Of a DNA stretch of 64,000 nucleotides, positions 49,125-61,313 are shown in pieces. The first letter of the stretch is position 1. Every line of letters begins with the position of its first letter. The notes beneath the pieces were generated by a model. The model did no database searches. It was not told where the DNA came from and saw only the letters and a list, made by a program, of their open reading frames with translations. The translations under genes and the position numbers were made by a program. Source of the DNA: Gibbula magus (lineage: Eukaryota > Mollusca > Gastropoda > Trochida > Trochidae); assembly GCA_936450465.1 (NCBI GenBank), contig OW388300.1, forward strand, positions 16,691,266 to 16,755,265, in the 5' to 3' direction.

Positions 49125-49375
49125 TATCATGGTTGTCTCGGGATTCGAATCCAACCAGAGGCAGTAGAGAACTTTTTTACACGCATTAATGTATTGGTAC
49201 AATGTTACTCTGAATTTCAGCGTAGTACCATCCATGGTTCTCTAGTTCCAGTCGATGCTTGGCGGTTTCACTGCAAAACATAGCGACATGGTGTTGCAGG
49301 CTTTCTCCCTGCCATAATACTAACATCCATGATAGCGGCGTTAAACCCCAGATCACCTCACCTATCATGGTTGTC
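49125..49375 (+). mobile_element. Truncated tRNA-derived SINE with 13-bp target duplication
   Basis: TATCATGGTTGTC occurs at 49125-49137 and 49363-49375. The 225-bp insert starts at a tRNA B-box region (GGGATTCGAATCC, 49140-49152) and ends GCGGCGTTAAACCCCAGATC-ACCTCACC. That tail is close to the GGCGTTAAAC…ACTCACTC tails common in gastropod SINEs. The A-box half is missing, as in 5'-truncated retroposons. Confidence 0.8.
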
Positions 49376-51080
49376 ACGTCTTATAATTAGATGCAGAATC
49401 ATTGTTCATACTATTTAATCAATGGTTCCTATCTAGCCCCCTTCTCGTCCATCAAGTTTGATAATTTCACTCAGGCAGCCAGTGCAATTGTTCAAGTTTT
49501 ACTAATGCAGAGCACTTCGTACCTCAATTTGCAGCTCAGAGCTTAAACGGTGTTTTGATCATTTGTATTCCCTTGCCTCAAGAGTTGGGCAGGTTTATCT
49601 CAAATTTAGAATCTTGTCATTGTTCGATGTCTTTTCCACATCCTTTATATCCAAATTAGTTAATATTTGTTTCATATTTTAACCGAATCTTTTATGTTGT
49701 ATGCAGAAGCAAAATCAGAGGCAAAACAAGCACACTTTACACTTTCAAAATCGAAATTATGGTAATCGGATGATAAAGATGCTGACAGTAAAAATGCATC
49801 GAAAGTTAACTTTTGAACTTATGATGAATCACATTTCACGCATTTTGGAGAAACATTGCAAAAAACAACCTAATTCAACGTCCATTATCAAAATGTGAGT
49901 AACCTGTTCAATTATCAAAATACACAATGGATACCAACTTTAGAATAATTACCGTTTTTAGAATCAACGTAGATACAACGTTTCTGATCCCCTTAGTGAT
50001 CAAACAGAACAATATCAAAGGCAGAAGTCCCTTCTCAGACACATTGAACAAGCTAAGCATATTTTGTTTATATTTTGTTATAAATGCTGTGATATGCTGG
50101 GTTGTGTTGTGGTAAATGCACACCATACACAGATACATAGGTTTGGTTTAATCGGAAAGAAAACATGCAATATACTTACAATAGCTATGTATACTCCTGT
50201 AGATTTTAAACTGTTACTAATGCTGATTTACTTTACCAGTCACATTAATAGTGATGGAAGGTCAGTTATTAACGTGTTTAAATGAAGGTATTATGCAGAA
50301 AACCCGATTACATGATAAAGCTACGTATTTCTAAAATGAATACCTGGTTTGGTATGGATTGTTCCAAATACAATTAATTGGGGGTAAAATGGATGACAGC
50401 CTAATTTTCTTGTGACTCAGTGCACTAACGTAGAGCAAGAACGTTTTACTTTCTGGTATTTCACTAAGATTGTGTCACAGGGTAGACAGATGTGGGGTGA
50501 TTACTGTTCTATTAATCTATTATGTCCAAATTATGCAAAAAGTGAGGCCTGACTTACCCTAATACCTGTATCAAGACTTATGGGCCTCCATTAATCAATC
50601 TTAGTGACAAGAGACTAATTCGTCTGGACATAGATATCCTCCACTGACTGATCAGCTGACTGCAATGGAAACAATCCCAGAGGATGCAACTACACTACTT
50701 ATGACCATGGAACAGAAGCATGTGATGAATGCTAAGAGGCTTCACCATGTTCTTTTACTAGATTTCAGCATTATCATTGGAAAATTTAGTCGGCCACCAT
50801 AAGTCTTGCCATTGTTCAGTTAGGTGTTATTATGCTTTTGGACTGACTGCAATATGTGTATAAATTAAGAGTTACTATGTTACGCTTGGGGACTGACTGT
50901 ATCTAAGAAAAATACATGCATTGCACTTAATACGTCACAAACATATTATGCAGGGAAATATTTGGAATAATTATGAAGTTACATTGACATTGAATATGTC
51001 CTTTAAGTCACATTGTTTAGGTAGGAGAGATTATTATTTAGAAGTCTACTTATTGAGGAAGAAAGTGGGTAAGTATCATT
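49376..51080. other. No gene recognised
   Basis: Frames at 49908-50138 and 49927-50115 overlap on opposite strands and have no motif. Nothing supportable. Confidence 0.5.
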
Positions 51081-51665
51081 TATAAATTAATCTTTAATTA
51101 TGCCATATCAAATATATTTTACACGTTTTATTCAAATTCCGTTGTATGAGTCACAAACTTTGTGTGATATGTACACTTTTGATCTTATTCAAGATGAGTA
51201 CCATTTCTTGCTCGTACGTATGTCCATATTATTCACAACAACGATCACTGTACATTCCTCAATTTTATACTGTAAATCCTACCAGGTCAATGTTTAATAA
51301 CTACTTACTCACAACAAAAGATGTAAAACTGTTGAAAAATGTTGCCATTTACATGTATAAGTTGTTGGGAACGAATATCACTATTTATCTGTCCATATTT
51401 CAAAATAAAAGAGAGTGTTCTTTACATAAATTTTACAACTTCAACCCAAGTTGTGATAAGTTACAATTGTTATTAGGAAGGCTTTCAAACAGCGATTTTC
51501 TGTAATAAGGAAACTAGTAATATTCATTTCATCTATATGTATTATTTTCAAGAGTCAATCCTGTGTAGTATGTATATACAGCTGTGTACGGAAAGTATGT
51601 TCACATGCGATATCATGTAAATTGACGTTCATTGGAAGATTAATAAAATTATACAATCAATCAAT
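51080..51665 (+). pseudogene. LINE ORF2 C-terminal fragment with 3' tail
   Basis: Two overlapping frames join at a frameshift near 51215. The first gives LCDMYTFDLIQDEYHFLLV and the second VCPYYSQQRSLYIPQFYTVN. Together they show the C-x-x-C…DEYHFLL-CP-Y…R pattern of CR1/L2-type ORF2 C-termini, with one Cys changed. The element ends ATTAATAAAATTATACAATC-AATCAATG, the same style of tail as the LINE at 14496-19632. Confidence 0.7.
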
Positions 51666-53940
51666 GTGAATCGTCATATATCCATGTGTAAACAATCATT
51701 CTCACACTTATCTTCTGATCGTTTCGGCAGTGGTGCATGTTTGTGCAATTTGGCATAATGAAATATACATAATCTATTTTCAAATAAAAGTTGTCACATT
51801 GACTAAATGAGAACATATTCAACACAAATACATTGAATGAGTAAAGAGGACATATCTGATGTATGTTGCATCCGATGGATCACTTACAGTATTGTATATT
51901 TCACAGAAGAAAATAAAAACTGCAGTTTTGAAAATATTGAGCCCTGCTCGCTTCAAAGAATTGTCAAAACTGTAACTGTTTACTATGAGATACCAAATCA
52001 TATTATGTTATGGAACACTGAACTGTCTAATTAAAATACAAAGCTGAAAGATGATCGATCTAGTTTTCGCGTTGATACTGCGTTCTGCGAACTCCGAATA
52101 CATCAATAGTCAAATGGAATACAGTCAAGGAAAATAACAGTATCATAACTTGTAATGACGAAGTTTTAAATTGATTCAGCTAAATATAATGCGCACATTT
52201 TATGTTGCTTACAGGTATTTGACATTATCAAGCCCAGCCATAATCATATTTGACTAACCATGATTATGGTCGTTAATATGATATTCCAGACGCCACCAGT
52301 TACAGAAAATAATTAGTAGAACACATTTTTCTTTGATACTGATAACCTGTAAGTACTAACCTCGTTAGGAAAGGCAATGAATCTGGGTAATGTTATAACT
52401 CGCTTTAACCTGGGGTCAACTGATGTTATGGATAATGACTGCATCGATTGTAATCTCATTGATCGAAGATTGATGAGCAATAATTTGTGAACCACTGTTC
52501 TAGAATGACTATGATCACCAGCGCTCATTTACGTCATTTGACAATTGCGTGAAGATGAGAACAATCAATATCAATTTGATTATTTTGCAATTTGATTAAT
52601 CGATGCAATGATCAGGCAAGTCGCGTATTTTTACTTCCTTGTGAAGAACAACAAGAAAATCCTTTAAAAAGGCATGGTCCGGGGCATTTTCTTAAGGCTA
52701 GAAAATATTATAAACGAGATATGTATGTCGTACATATAGCAACATGAAGACTGCATTTTGGTCATTTTGGTCATACAAAATGATTACTAAACAAATAATA
52801 ATTAATTGTTCAATTTAAAAGTCTCAAAAAAAAATAAAGTGTATCTCGATTTTTTAAGTAGTGTAACATAGGTATATGCCTATACTGTATAAACAATGTA
52901 CATACATTATTTATTCATAAATAAAATTGTGTTATAAACAATCTATCATTTGAAAATAAAAGTGAATATTCAACTTCCCCAATTTATTTAAACATATTTT
53001 GGGGGCCTATTTTATGAATTGCGAGTGTTGTCAATGCTAGATGCCAGCAACAAGAATAAGTAGGCCTATTTTCCCTGAAAAAGCATTCAAACATTTGTTA
53101 ACACTTTGCTAATTTAAAATATACCAATTCGATTGATTATGAAGCATATTTTGGTTTATCTGTGGAAAAAAGGCATACGTATCTATTTTTAGTCAAAAGA
53201 TAATGATCCGGTATCCCCATGCTTGATTCCTACTGTTTGGACATAAATATGGTCCAATATTTGTTTATACATGCTTCACTGTCATGAATACATTATCAGT
53301 ACATTGAGTATAATTATGCAAGTGTTATTGATTTGCAATATTTGATAACTGAGTGGAAGGTTGGCGTGTTGATTGACTGCTAATATTATGGTTAAGCAGA
53401 TGCTTCTGTCGCGCGGGTAACATTTGCGTGTAAAGTTTCTTGGATTTTCCTAAACTGCAGTGCGACATTATGCACTCAAATTGGTACATATCTGCTCATT
53501 CAGGTCTAAAATGGCTATGCATTGAAAAATCCTATGTTTACTGACGTTCAGATTCAAAATACCACAACGGTCGTATCAATTTGAGATGTTCAGACAAAAT
53601 ATCTTTTTGCAGTAAAAGGGGATAATTATTTCGGATATCCCACAAGGTCACGTGTTTAAAAATTTGCTACAGCTGTGTTCATTTGTGATATACTATTTCC
53701 AAAATACAAAGAGGCCTAGCATGATTCGTTGAAAGTTTATTTGAATATTTGAACTGTAATACAGGTTGGAGGCGTCTGCGCCTCCAACCAATCAGGTGAC
53801 AGACAAATGGCAAACAAATGTTTGTTTATGTCTCACCACTGAAAGACATATAATACATACAAAGTACAAACACATTCATATAAAATTATATGAGTATATA
53901 CAGTGCCATTCTTGAAAAGAATTATGAGAGACAACTATTT
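51666..53940. other. No gene recognised; one GC-rich hairpin
   Basis: Mostly AT-rich and unremarkable. GGTTGGAGGCG (53764-53774) and CGCCTCCAACC (53779-53789) form a perfect 11-bp stem with a TCTG loop. Confidence 0.6.
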
Positions 53941-53953
53941 CTATAAAATATTT

Positions 53954-54420
53954 CTACGTCTTGCTAAAAATATTATGGCAGGTTTTGGCTGAGATAAAAA
54001 CCATGTGATCATTATGTATAATGGTGGTCAACATAAACTCTTCACTTGATTCACTAATATTAAAAAAAATAGATTTGCAAAAAGAATTACGATCTTTACG
54101 TAGGTCATCATACGTGTGGCAGTGCAAAAGAACATGTGCTTCATCTTCTACCTGATCTTTGCATGTAAAACAAAAACGAGAATCCGCAGGAATATTTTCA
54201 TATCTTCCTGCCCCGATCTTTATCGGACACACTTCTGTGTAATGTTGGCACCTTCATTTTGTAACGTTGTCGTCCATTTCTCCAGGTATTCCTTCATTAG
54301 ATGGTTTTCGATGTCAACAACAAACTTACATTTGTCCATGCGATAACCGTCAGGCGTAGCGCCTTGAACTGCCAATGACGTCCATTTGCTACGTACCCTG
54401 GAGTTCCAGTTCCTTGTTTT
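53954..54420 (-). pseudogene. LINE ORF2 C-terminal fragment (minus strand)
   Basis: The minus frame 54232-53954 reads CPIKIGAGRYENIPADSRFC and then CKDQVEDEAHVLLHCHTYDD-LR. This is the G-R-Y…R-C-x-x-C…VEDE-H-LL-C-x-Y-x-LR signature of LINE ORF2 C-termini. Upstream sequence to about 54420 fits in other frames (ENHLMKEYLEKW), so it is frameshifted. It belongs to a different lineage from the LINE at 14496, judging by the GRYENIP motif. Confidence 0.75.
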
Positions 54421-56190
54421 AGAATTCGCCCAATAAAAAACGCGTTTGTTTAATCAATCTGGCATATTATGAAAAAGAAACCATTGTTTTGCGACAGAGG
54501 ATCATTGTCTAACATAAGTTGGTTTCGAACCAATGTCACCGTTACGTTGATGGCAGCGTATGGCAAATGGTCATTGTGATATTATTACCAAAATAAGCTA
54601 ACATAACATTTTAATCATGCTATGCTTTCTCAGTGTAATGATGGACCTACATTCGCAATAACGACTGAAAATCGAGAAGATGCAATCCATTAAAGAGCCA
54701 TCACGGATGTTGATGAAAATATCAAAATTTTCCCAAAAATCCATCTCCGTGAAATAAATACACTTAATTTTCCCCTACTTTTTCCAACTTAAAATAAGCC
54801 GAGAAATTGCATTAATTAGTAAAGGTGTTTTCCAGTCTAAATATAGATCCAGTCTATTATTTTCAAGCGCAAAGCATTATGGTCTAGCTCACACACAGTA
54901 AACAAAGATACGAAAGAATAACAAAAAATATGAGCAATGAAAGATGTCGAAATATATTTTTTTTGGCGGTGATTTATTTACAATTTCATTATTTGCTACA
55001 GATATTGGAATAATTGTTTTACCCAAATAGGTATTGAATTTTATAATTAATGAGAGTAAAAATGTGTATAAAAAGAACATTAAACAGGAAATAATTTGTA
55101 TATTTTCAGGACATTTAGAAACTTTGTTTGTAAAGCAATCGTCACATTCAGTAATGTGTGACAAGGGTAACTTGCAAGAGAGACACGTGAAGCACGTGCA
55201 GCATATGGGTTGTTATGGCGACTTGCGCTAGAGACGAGCCTTCACGCTTCTGAAGTGCTTGCTGTTTGTGTAGTACGTATTACGCTAAAAAGGGGATTCT
55301 GTTTATATACGTCAGATACCCTTAGCGCGCGAGTCGAAGTTGTACTTCTCTTTGAAACCAAATTGCAATACATTGTCGTGATATGAAAATTATTTAACAT
55401 ATTTTTAGAAGAGTTCTAATTCTCACATTGTGAAGACACATCTATAGATGGCAAAAACATACCGAAATGATTTTTAAAGTGTTAAAGTTTTTTTTTTACC
55501 TGAAAACTATTATGATTGTCATTTAAAAGCGATATTTTAGTGACAATATCTAAATGGTGTTGTCCTCTAATATTACATTTTGCAAACTATGATAGTTCTC
55601 AAACTTGAATGTCTAATGAGCATTTCTGAATGTTTTAATTGTACAGGCTCAGGCGGAATTATTGATACACTTCAAAGATAACAGTAGAACTTGTGAAATA
55701 CAAATATGAAAAACAATGAAATAATTTTGTGATTTTGTGACTATACCTTCTTGACATTCCTTTTTTGCACATGTATATGCTGATGTGGTGAAACTGTAAT
55801 TCCTTTGAACAACATACTTATTTACAAGGAATTTAAAATTGTAATTTGTTTTCTTATTCCAAAAGTTCCAATAAAACCAAACACTGATGAAGTACAACAT
55901 TATGACTGCTTTTCGGATGACATTGCTGTCATTAGCTTTTCTGCAAAAGGTAAATCATCCACTTCCTAAAGGGACATTGTTCAAACGTATTTATTCGACC
56001 CTTCTTTTGATAACATCTGTTATCGGGAACACAAACTAACCGCAAAATTGAGAGAACAGTCGCCAGGGAAATGATAAGATTACTTTCATCAGGCTGTGTC
56101 CAACTGGTCACCAGCTCACAGATTTATCATTCCACATCAGTGGAAATTTGTAATTTAGTAACAGTGTGTAACCATACACTGCTAGAAAAT
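54421..56190. other. No gene recognised
   Basis: AT-rich. Two CACGTG E-box palindromes lie 3 bp apart at about 55185-55200; with no gene nearby no role is claimed. Confidence 0.5.
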
Positions 56191-56194
56191 TGGG

Positions 56195-56285
56195 GGTATC
56201 CTGATACAGTATACCTCATGAAACCCTAAGGGTTTAATGAGGTATCCTGCTCAGGATACCCTAAGGGTTTAATGAGGTATCATGA
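56195..56285 (+). repeat. 35-bp tandem repeat with internal palindrome
   Basis: CCCTAAGGGTTTAATGAGGT-ATC occurs exactly at 56224-56246 and 56259-56281. Between them GGTATCCTG-CT-CAGGATACC (56241-56260) is a 9-bp-arm palindrome. A third partial unit begins at 56195. Confidence 0.8.
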
Positions 56286-56431
56286 TCAGTTTACAGGGAA
56301 TTTCCTGAGCACAGGATACTTCAGGAAACTCAAGGAAACTCCAGTATACGAACGGAAATTATCAGCGCTACAACATAACGAGGACTTTGTATTTATTCAC
56401 CAAATATACATAGTTATGTTTATTGGCTGTA

Positions 56432-57300
56432 GGAAAACTCGTACCCAAAACGAACTCGTACCCACAAAAATCAGAGAACTCGTACCCAAATCCGCCGGAG
56501 AACTCGTACCCACTTTTAATTTTTGGTATTAGATGTATTAATAATATAGATACAACTAATGTATTTGTCTATAGCTACAATTAAAAACAATAACGTTATA
56601 AATAATAAGTAATAAACTACTCTGCAGTTTTCCTGACGGAATAAAAATATCCCCGCTATTGTGTCTTTATATCAATAGCGGGGATATTTATCTCAAATCT
56701 TTATTTCTTAACCGATTTTGCTCAAATTTGGAACATGAGCTCACAATATCGTACATAAACATCACATGAATGCAGCAATCTAGATTTTGAAACTTGAAAA
56801 TATTGTCAAAACAGCGATTCGAACCCCTGTGAATTGGGGGCCATGTATGGGGTGACAGTATTGACTCTATTAGAGAATATCCACTTAACTAAAACAACAC
56901 CGTCAGGGTATAAGTTACCAGTATTTTCTACTAGAAATTACACTTGTCAACATGGCAGAGTGTGTATAGTATGCAACAAAGAAGTTAGAAAGAGACAAAA
57001 CATGTTTCATCAACTGTTTTAAATAAAGGATGACGATGCATGTAAAATACGAAATACGAAAGTAATGTATATTACGAAAGTATGTATCTATATGTAGTAT
57101 GAAACTATGGTTTTATATTGTGTTATTATGTTATGTTACGAAACTATGAAATAAACATCATACAAAAAAAATATTATTGTCTTGCCTCTCCTATTTATAT
57201 AAAAATAAGTTGGTACGAGTTCTCCGATTTTTTTGGGTACGAGTTATCCGTGGGTACGAATTCCCGGTGGGTACGAGTTCGTTTTGGGTACGAGTTTTCT
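56432..57300. mobile_element. Non-autonomous DNA element with repeated AACTCGTACCC ends
   Basis: Four copies of AACTCGTACCC lie at the left end (56436, 56453, 56477, 56501) and five inverted copies at the right end (57212-57296, two imperfect). The outermost ~33 bp of both ends match with one or two differences. A 17-bp perfect hairpin (56645-56661 with 56673-56689, AAATATCCCCGCTATTG) lies inside. A frame at 56834-57022 with a CQHGRVCIVCNKEVRKRQ segment hints at a zinc-binding relic but is not recognised. The layout mirrors the Mutator-like element at 60744-61587. Confidence 0.8.
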
Positions 57301-58840
57301 GCAACCCGTTATGTTACATTTCATTGTTAAAAATTAACATAGTGTGTTAAAAATGTGCATTTTGATCTGTAAGTTAAATGATTGACGGGGGATGGGGGGT
57401 TGTTTTAAACGATTATTCAAATGAAAAGGGAATTATTTATACATAAAATAGCAGTTTTCAAACTGTTTAAATAGCAATGTTAAGAAACAAAATGAAAACT
57501 TTGTTTTTAACATTTTTCACTGTTTTATAGAAGTAAGATGCTTGTAAGAGACATCTTAAAAGATTTGATATACGAATGAAGAGGAGTCACATGTCTTGGC
57601 AACTTAACAAATAATGATTACCTTCACTGATTTTAGCTTCTTTCTGCATAAACTTTAAACTATATTCGTTATGAATATTGAACAATAATGTTACAATTAA
57701 CAGTTTATTTATTTTCTCAACGATAACATCAAATCACATTTCAGAGGGTAGCGAAGCGAGATCACGATAAACAAAAGCATATCACTTATTTACTTTGATG
57801 TATTTATTATAAGGTTTAACAATGTTTAACAAAGGTTCATGAAACAAAATATATGGACAAACAAGTTTATAATAAATATAAATGACGCTCAAATTACAGT
57901 CAGCAATTTCATTGATTTCAATATGGTTTGCTGTTACCTAAGAGTTTGGTTGATGTTTAACTGTCGTCCTTTCAGGATAATTAATGTTTTCATTGAATAA
58001 TATTAGGTAATCAAATCAAGTATCAAATATTAGGAATTAATGAAAGAAACTTACCTTATCACCGAATCCAACAATATGAATATCCAGATACACAAGAACA
58101 CAAATTTTTGAACTTATAAATCCATCAATGTTAGAACTTTGAACTTTGAACCGAAAGATTACGAAACTTGTCCTACTTCAACAAAAGTCTTTTCGCAACT
58201 GGCAAAGTTTGCAAACAAATTGTTCTGACGATTTCATACTTAATTTAATTTCATTGGTTCCTTGGTTTACCCATTAATTGTCATTGGACAACTAGATTGA
58301 GAAAAAATAGTGTTCATGTTGTTACAACCAACTCATGACACCGAGACAGAGAGACAGACAATTGTTTCAGTACCACCTGCACTTGTTTATTCAAGTGACA
58401 CTGACACTATCTGGTCAGGTGTCTTACCGGGAAGCAGATGTTTGGTATTACAGTAAATATCCTTTGATGCTTGAGAGATGACGGCTTGTGTTGTTATAAC
58501 GGATTAACTTTCTTGGTTATACTAATGCTGAACTACTTAACGAAATCGGCCGGTCACTAAAGTGGCTTAATTGCATTGTCTTAAAGACAGAGCAACACAC
58601 AGACAAGTAAAAACATTTCATAGAATGAAAATTACATTTTTATAGCAATACAACATATTCAGATGTAATCAATAAAGCATACTCAACCCCTTTTGATAAA
58701 ATAAGGTATAGGTTTATATTAGATTGACATGAGTGAAATATATTGTGTACAATATATTAAGGAATATATCACTGTATTATATCTACATCACTTGTTCAAT
58801 GTATTTATTTGCTTGTATATAGCAGTTCGCCGCTAATGTC
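57301..58840. other. No gene recognised
   Basis: AT-rich, without visible repeats or coding motifs. Confidence 0.5.
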
Positions 58841-58892
58841 TGCAATATTGCCCAAGTGGCGTTAAACAATAACTCACTCACTCACTATAGCG
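58840..58892 (+). repeat. SINE 3' tail (GGCGTTAAAC … ACTC)n
   Basis: CTGCAATATTGCCCAAGTGG is followed by CGTTAAACAATAACTCACTC, a tail I associate with gastropod (notably abalone-like) genomes. The SINE body upstream is not recognisable. Confidence 0.55.
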
Positions 58893-58904
58893 GTATTTCA
58901 TATA

Positions 58905-59095
58905 AGTCAAACGGGCTTGTTTGCCAATCCTTTTCTGTTTACAGAATAAAATCTGTTAAACTCTATCCCATAATCATTGACATGGATTTGATTATCCATG
59001 AATCGGTAATATGTTTTAAACATATTCATTCATGTTAATTATACATGAATGAGGACATGCAAACAAGCCAAAGGCTTATCTGAAATTCCTGTCCT
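58905..59095. repeat. Tail-to-tail pair of LINE 3' tails
   Basis: A plus tail (CGGGCTTGTTTGCCAATCC near 58912, AATAAAATCTGTTAAAC) meets a minus tail starting GTTTTAAACATATTCATTC (59012), with GCAAACAAGCC at about 59060. Confidence 0.65.
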
Positions 59096-59342
59096 CGTCA
59101 AGATACAAGTACATACAATATAAATACGGAGGGCATCATGGATACACACACGCACATTTCATACAGTGATTACAATGTCAGAACAGTAGCATAACAGATA
59201 TCCACTTGTGTTACTACGTCTAACTTTTCATAGAATACATTATATACATATATGTATATGACAAATCTAAAGTTGACTTCCCAGATAAACCGTTACCAGA
59301 TGTTGATTATAGAAACCAAATTCATTAAGTGAATTTGTTTTG

Positions 59343-60115
59343 ACCCGAAATGAAGTTAAATAGACGTTTACATAAGTCATTGTGTTGGTATATATTTCCT
59401 TCCATATGGAATGAAGTTTCTGTATATCCTTTGCACAAGAAAGGCAGTGTAAATGAATATCAAAATTATAGACATGTAGTACTTCCTTCCTGTATCGGGA
59501 AGATATTTGAAAAATGCGTTTTCAAACAGTGTTCAACTTTTTGCGAGACAACAATGTCAGGGTTTACGCCAGGTGATAGTACTGCATATCAACTTACATA
59601 CTCTATGACATCATAGCAAAACGCTTTAGACAGTTATTATGTTAATGGATTTAATTTGAAAACCGTTCTTTATGGTAACATAGACTTATCTGATGAGACT
59701 AACTTAAAAAGTGTGGATTCTGTTTGCACATTTATTGACTTAAGTGAACGTTTCCAAATGTAGAAAGCACTTGAAGTTTAACCAAATGTCATATTTGTTA
59801 GCATGCAATAGCATACATTTCTTATTTTCAATTGTTGAATGGCCATGTATATAGGTTGTGGAAATTGTTGAATTTACATATTCATTTTTTGGTATATGAA
59901 ATTATTTCTTGTTGTAATGTACGTTTCATGTTATAGTGTATAAATCCTGTCAATGTCACGGGAGAGATATTTATATAGGGGTAACCCTGTTTATCAATCC
60001 CCCTTCCCATGTACCATCTGAAAAATAAATAAAAATGTATTTTGTATCCCGGAGCGGCATTGACATAAGCGTCAGCTTGTTTGCCAATCCGGATCCATTT
60101 ATGGAATAAATATGT
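59343..60115 (+). pseudogene. LINE reverse-transcriptase fragment with 3' tail
   Basis: The frame 59350-59616 reads WNEVSVYPLHKKGSVNEYQN, YRHVVLPSCIGKIFEKCVFK and SGFTPGDSTAYQLTYSM: RT fingers motifs (PL-KKG, NYRP-I-L-S, KIFEK) and the GF-PGDST box of CR1/Jockey-type LINEs. The palm domain with FADD is absent. The 3' tail at 60055-60110 (GGAGCGGCATTGACATAAGC, GCTTGTTTGCCAATCC, AATAAATATGTTTAAA) probably belongs to the same element after internal deletion. This links the recurrent tail family to a LINE. Confidence 0.7.
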
Positions 60116-60204
60116 TTAAATCGAAAATAAATACCGTTTAAATCGCTTAAGACAATTGAAAAGAAATAAAAACCGTTTTTGTAACATTAGTAACGCTTTG
60201 ACAA

Positions 60205-60290
60205 AGTATGGTATGGTTTAAACATTTTTATTCATGAAATGAATTGGGATTTGTAAACAAGCTGTGTAGCTTATATTAACACCGCTCCCA
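60205..60290 (-). repeat. LINE 3' tail, minus orientation
   Basis: GGTTTAAACATTTTTATTCA, then TTGTAAACAAGCT and ACACCGCTCCC. It faces the plus tail at 60055-60110 across ~95 bp. Confidence 0.65.
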
Positions 60291-60390
60291 TACAACATAT
60301 GATACAGAATGAAATACAAAGTGACGTCAATGATAACGATTGTTATCAATAACAGAATGTATACATGCTCCAATTAGGTTAACAGTAATA

Positions 60391-60697
60391 TTATAATAAT
60401 AATAATAGTATATTTATAATGCGCACATATCCATGCACAATGCATGCTCAAGGCGCTACACAATTATTACCCTGAAGGAATCATACTTTCGGTGCTGCCT
60501 ATGTAGCGCTCCGCGGGACCGATTAGGTCCATACGTTCCCATGTCCAGGTACCCATTTGGGTGAACTGAGTGCAATGTGGATGAAGTGCCTTGCCCAAGG
60601 ACACAGGTCACAAATGTTTGGTGTCTCCACCGGGATTCGAACCCGGGCCGATGGCGTGAGAGGCAGACATGCTAACCACTACACCACTGTGCCCCTA
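60391..60697 (-). mobile_element. tRNA-derived SINE
   Basis: On the minus strand it begins AGGGGCACAGTGGTGTAGTG-GTTAGCATG (A-box region) and has the B-box GGTTCGAATCC (60633-60643). The body is shared with 30204-30484 and the tail is an (ATT)n run at the low-coordinate end. The head resembles a Glu/Gly-type tRNA, but the acceptor and anticodon stems are not those of a functional tRNA. Length about 305 bp; apparently full length. Confidence 0.85.
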
Positions 60698-60913
60698 GTA
60701 ATCAATCATAGAAAATTGTGTTTGGAATGGTTAATCGGTGATCGGAAAAAAAGTAACAGGAAAAAAAGTAACAGGAAAAAAAGTAACGGAAAAAAAGTAA
60801 CAGTTTTTGCTAGGAAAAAAAGTAACAGGAAAAAAGTAACACTTTTTTGTTTTGTTTTTTATTTCATGAGTATTTCACATTATGACATAGATTATTTACA
60901 GAAATAGATATGT

Positions 60914-61240
60914 TCAGATGTTTTTGTTCAGTCTGATGTTCTGACCGATGCCTGTCAAGAAGTCTGAGATTGATGTGTTGCATTCTGTGTACTGAGTACA
61001 CAGTGCCTTCAGTCGACGTTGGAGGGCTTCAATGTTCTTCTTCCTTCTGGTCTTGGGCATAACAGCATAGGCGGCCTGCTGTGTCATGGTTTTGGTCAAG
61101 GCCTGGTCTTTTTGGAACCACTGTATGGTCTTCCAAACTGAAGGATGTTGATGGCCGACCAGGTTGTAGAACTTATTGTTCCATCCCTCACATGCATTGT
61201 TTGTACGGGAAGCACCCTGAAGTGTGGCCTGATTAATTAT
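60914..61240 (-). pseudogene. Mutator-like transposase, C-terminal fragment
   Basis: The minus frame from about 61222 reads SRTNNACEGWNNKFYNLVGH, QHPSVWKTIQWFQKDQALTK, and continues through KTRRKKNIEALQRRLKALC to the stop at 60914. R-T-N-N-A-x-E-G-W-x-N and the LVG-x-HP-x-W motif are the region after the last catalytic acid in metazoan MULE transposases, the family often linked to FLYWCH zinc fingers. The catalytic core is missing. It lies on the minus strand, inside the repeated inverted ends. Confidence 0.7.
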
Positions 61241-61313
61241 TAAGTAAATGAGTGAGGCTAGTCCAAATGATCAATTAAGGGAGAGTATTATGTCGATATA
61301 ATTGAGCAGGTGA

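Noticed and set aside
55185..55200. Two adjacent CACGTG E-boxes
   Set aside because: No gene or promoter context; two 6-mers are not enough evidence for a regulatory site.
60620..60697. Possible minus-strand tRNA gene
   Set aside because: It is the head of a SINE whose body is repeated at 30204-30484; the cloverleaf is incomplete.
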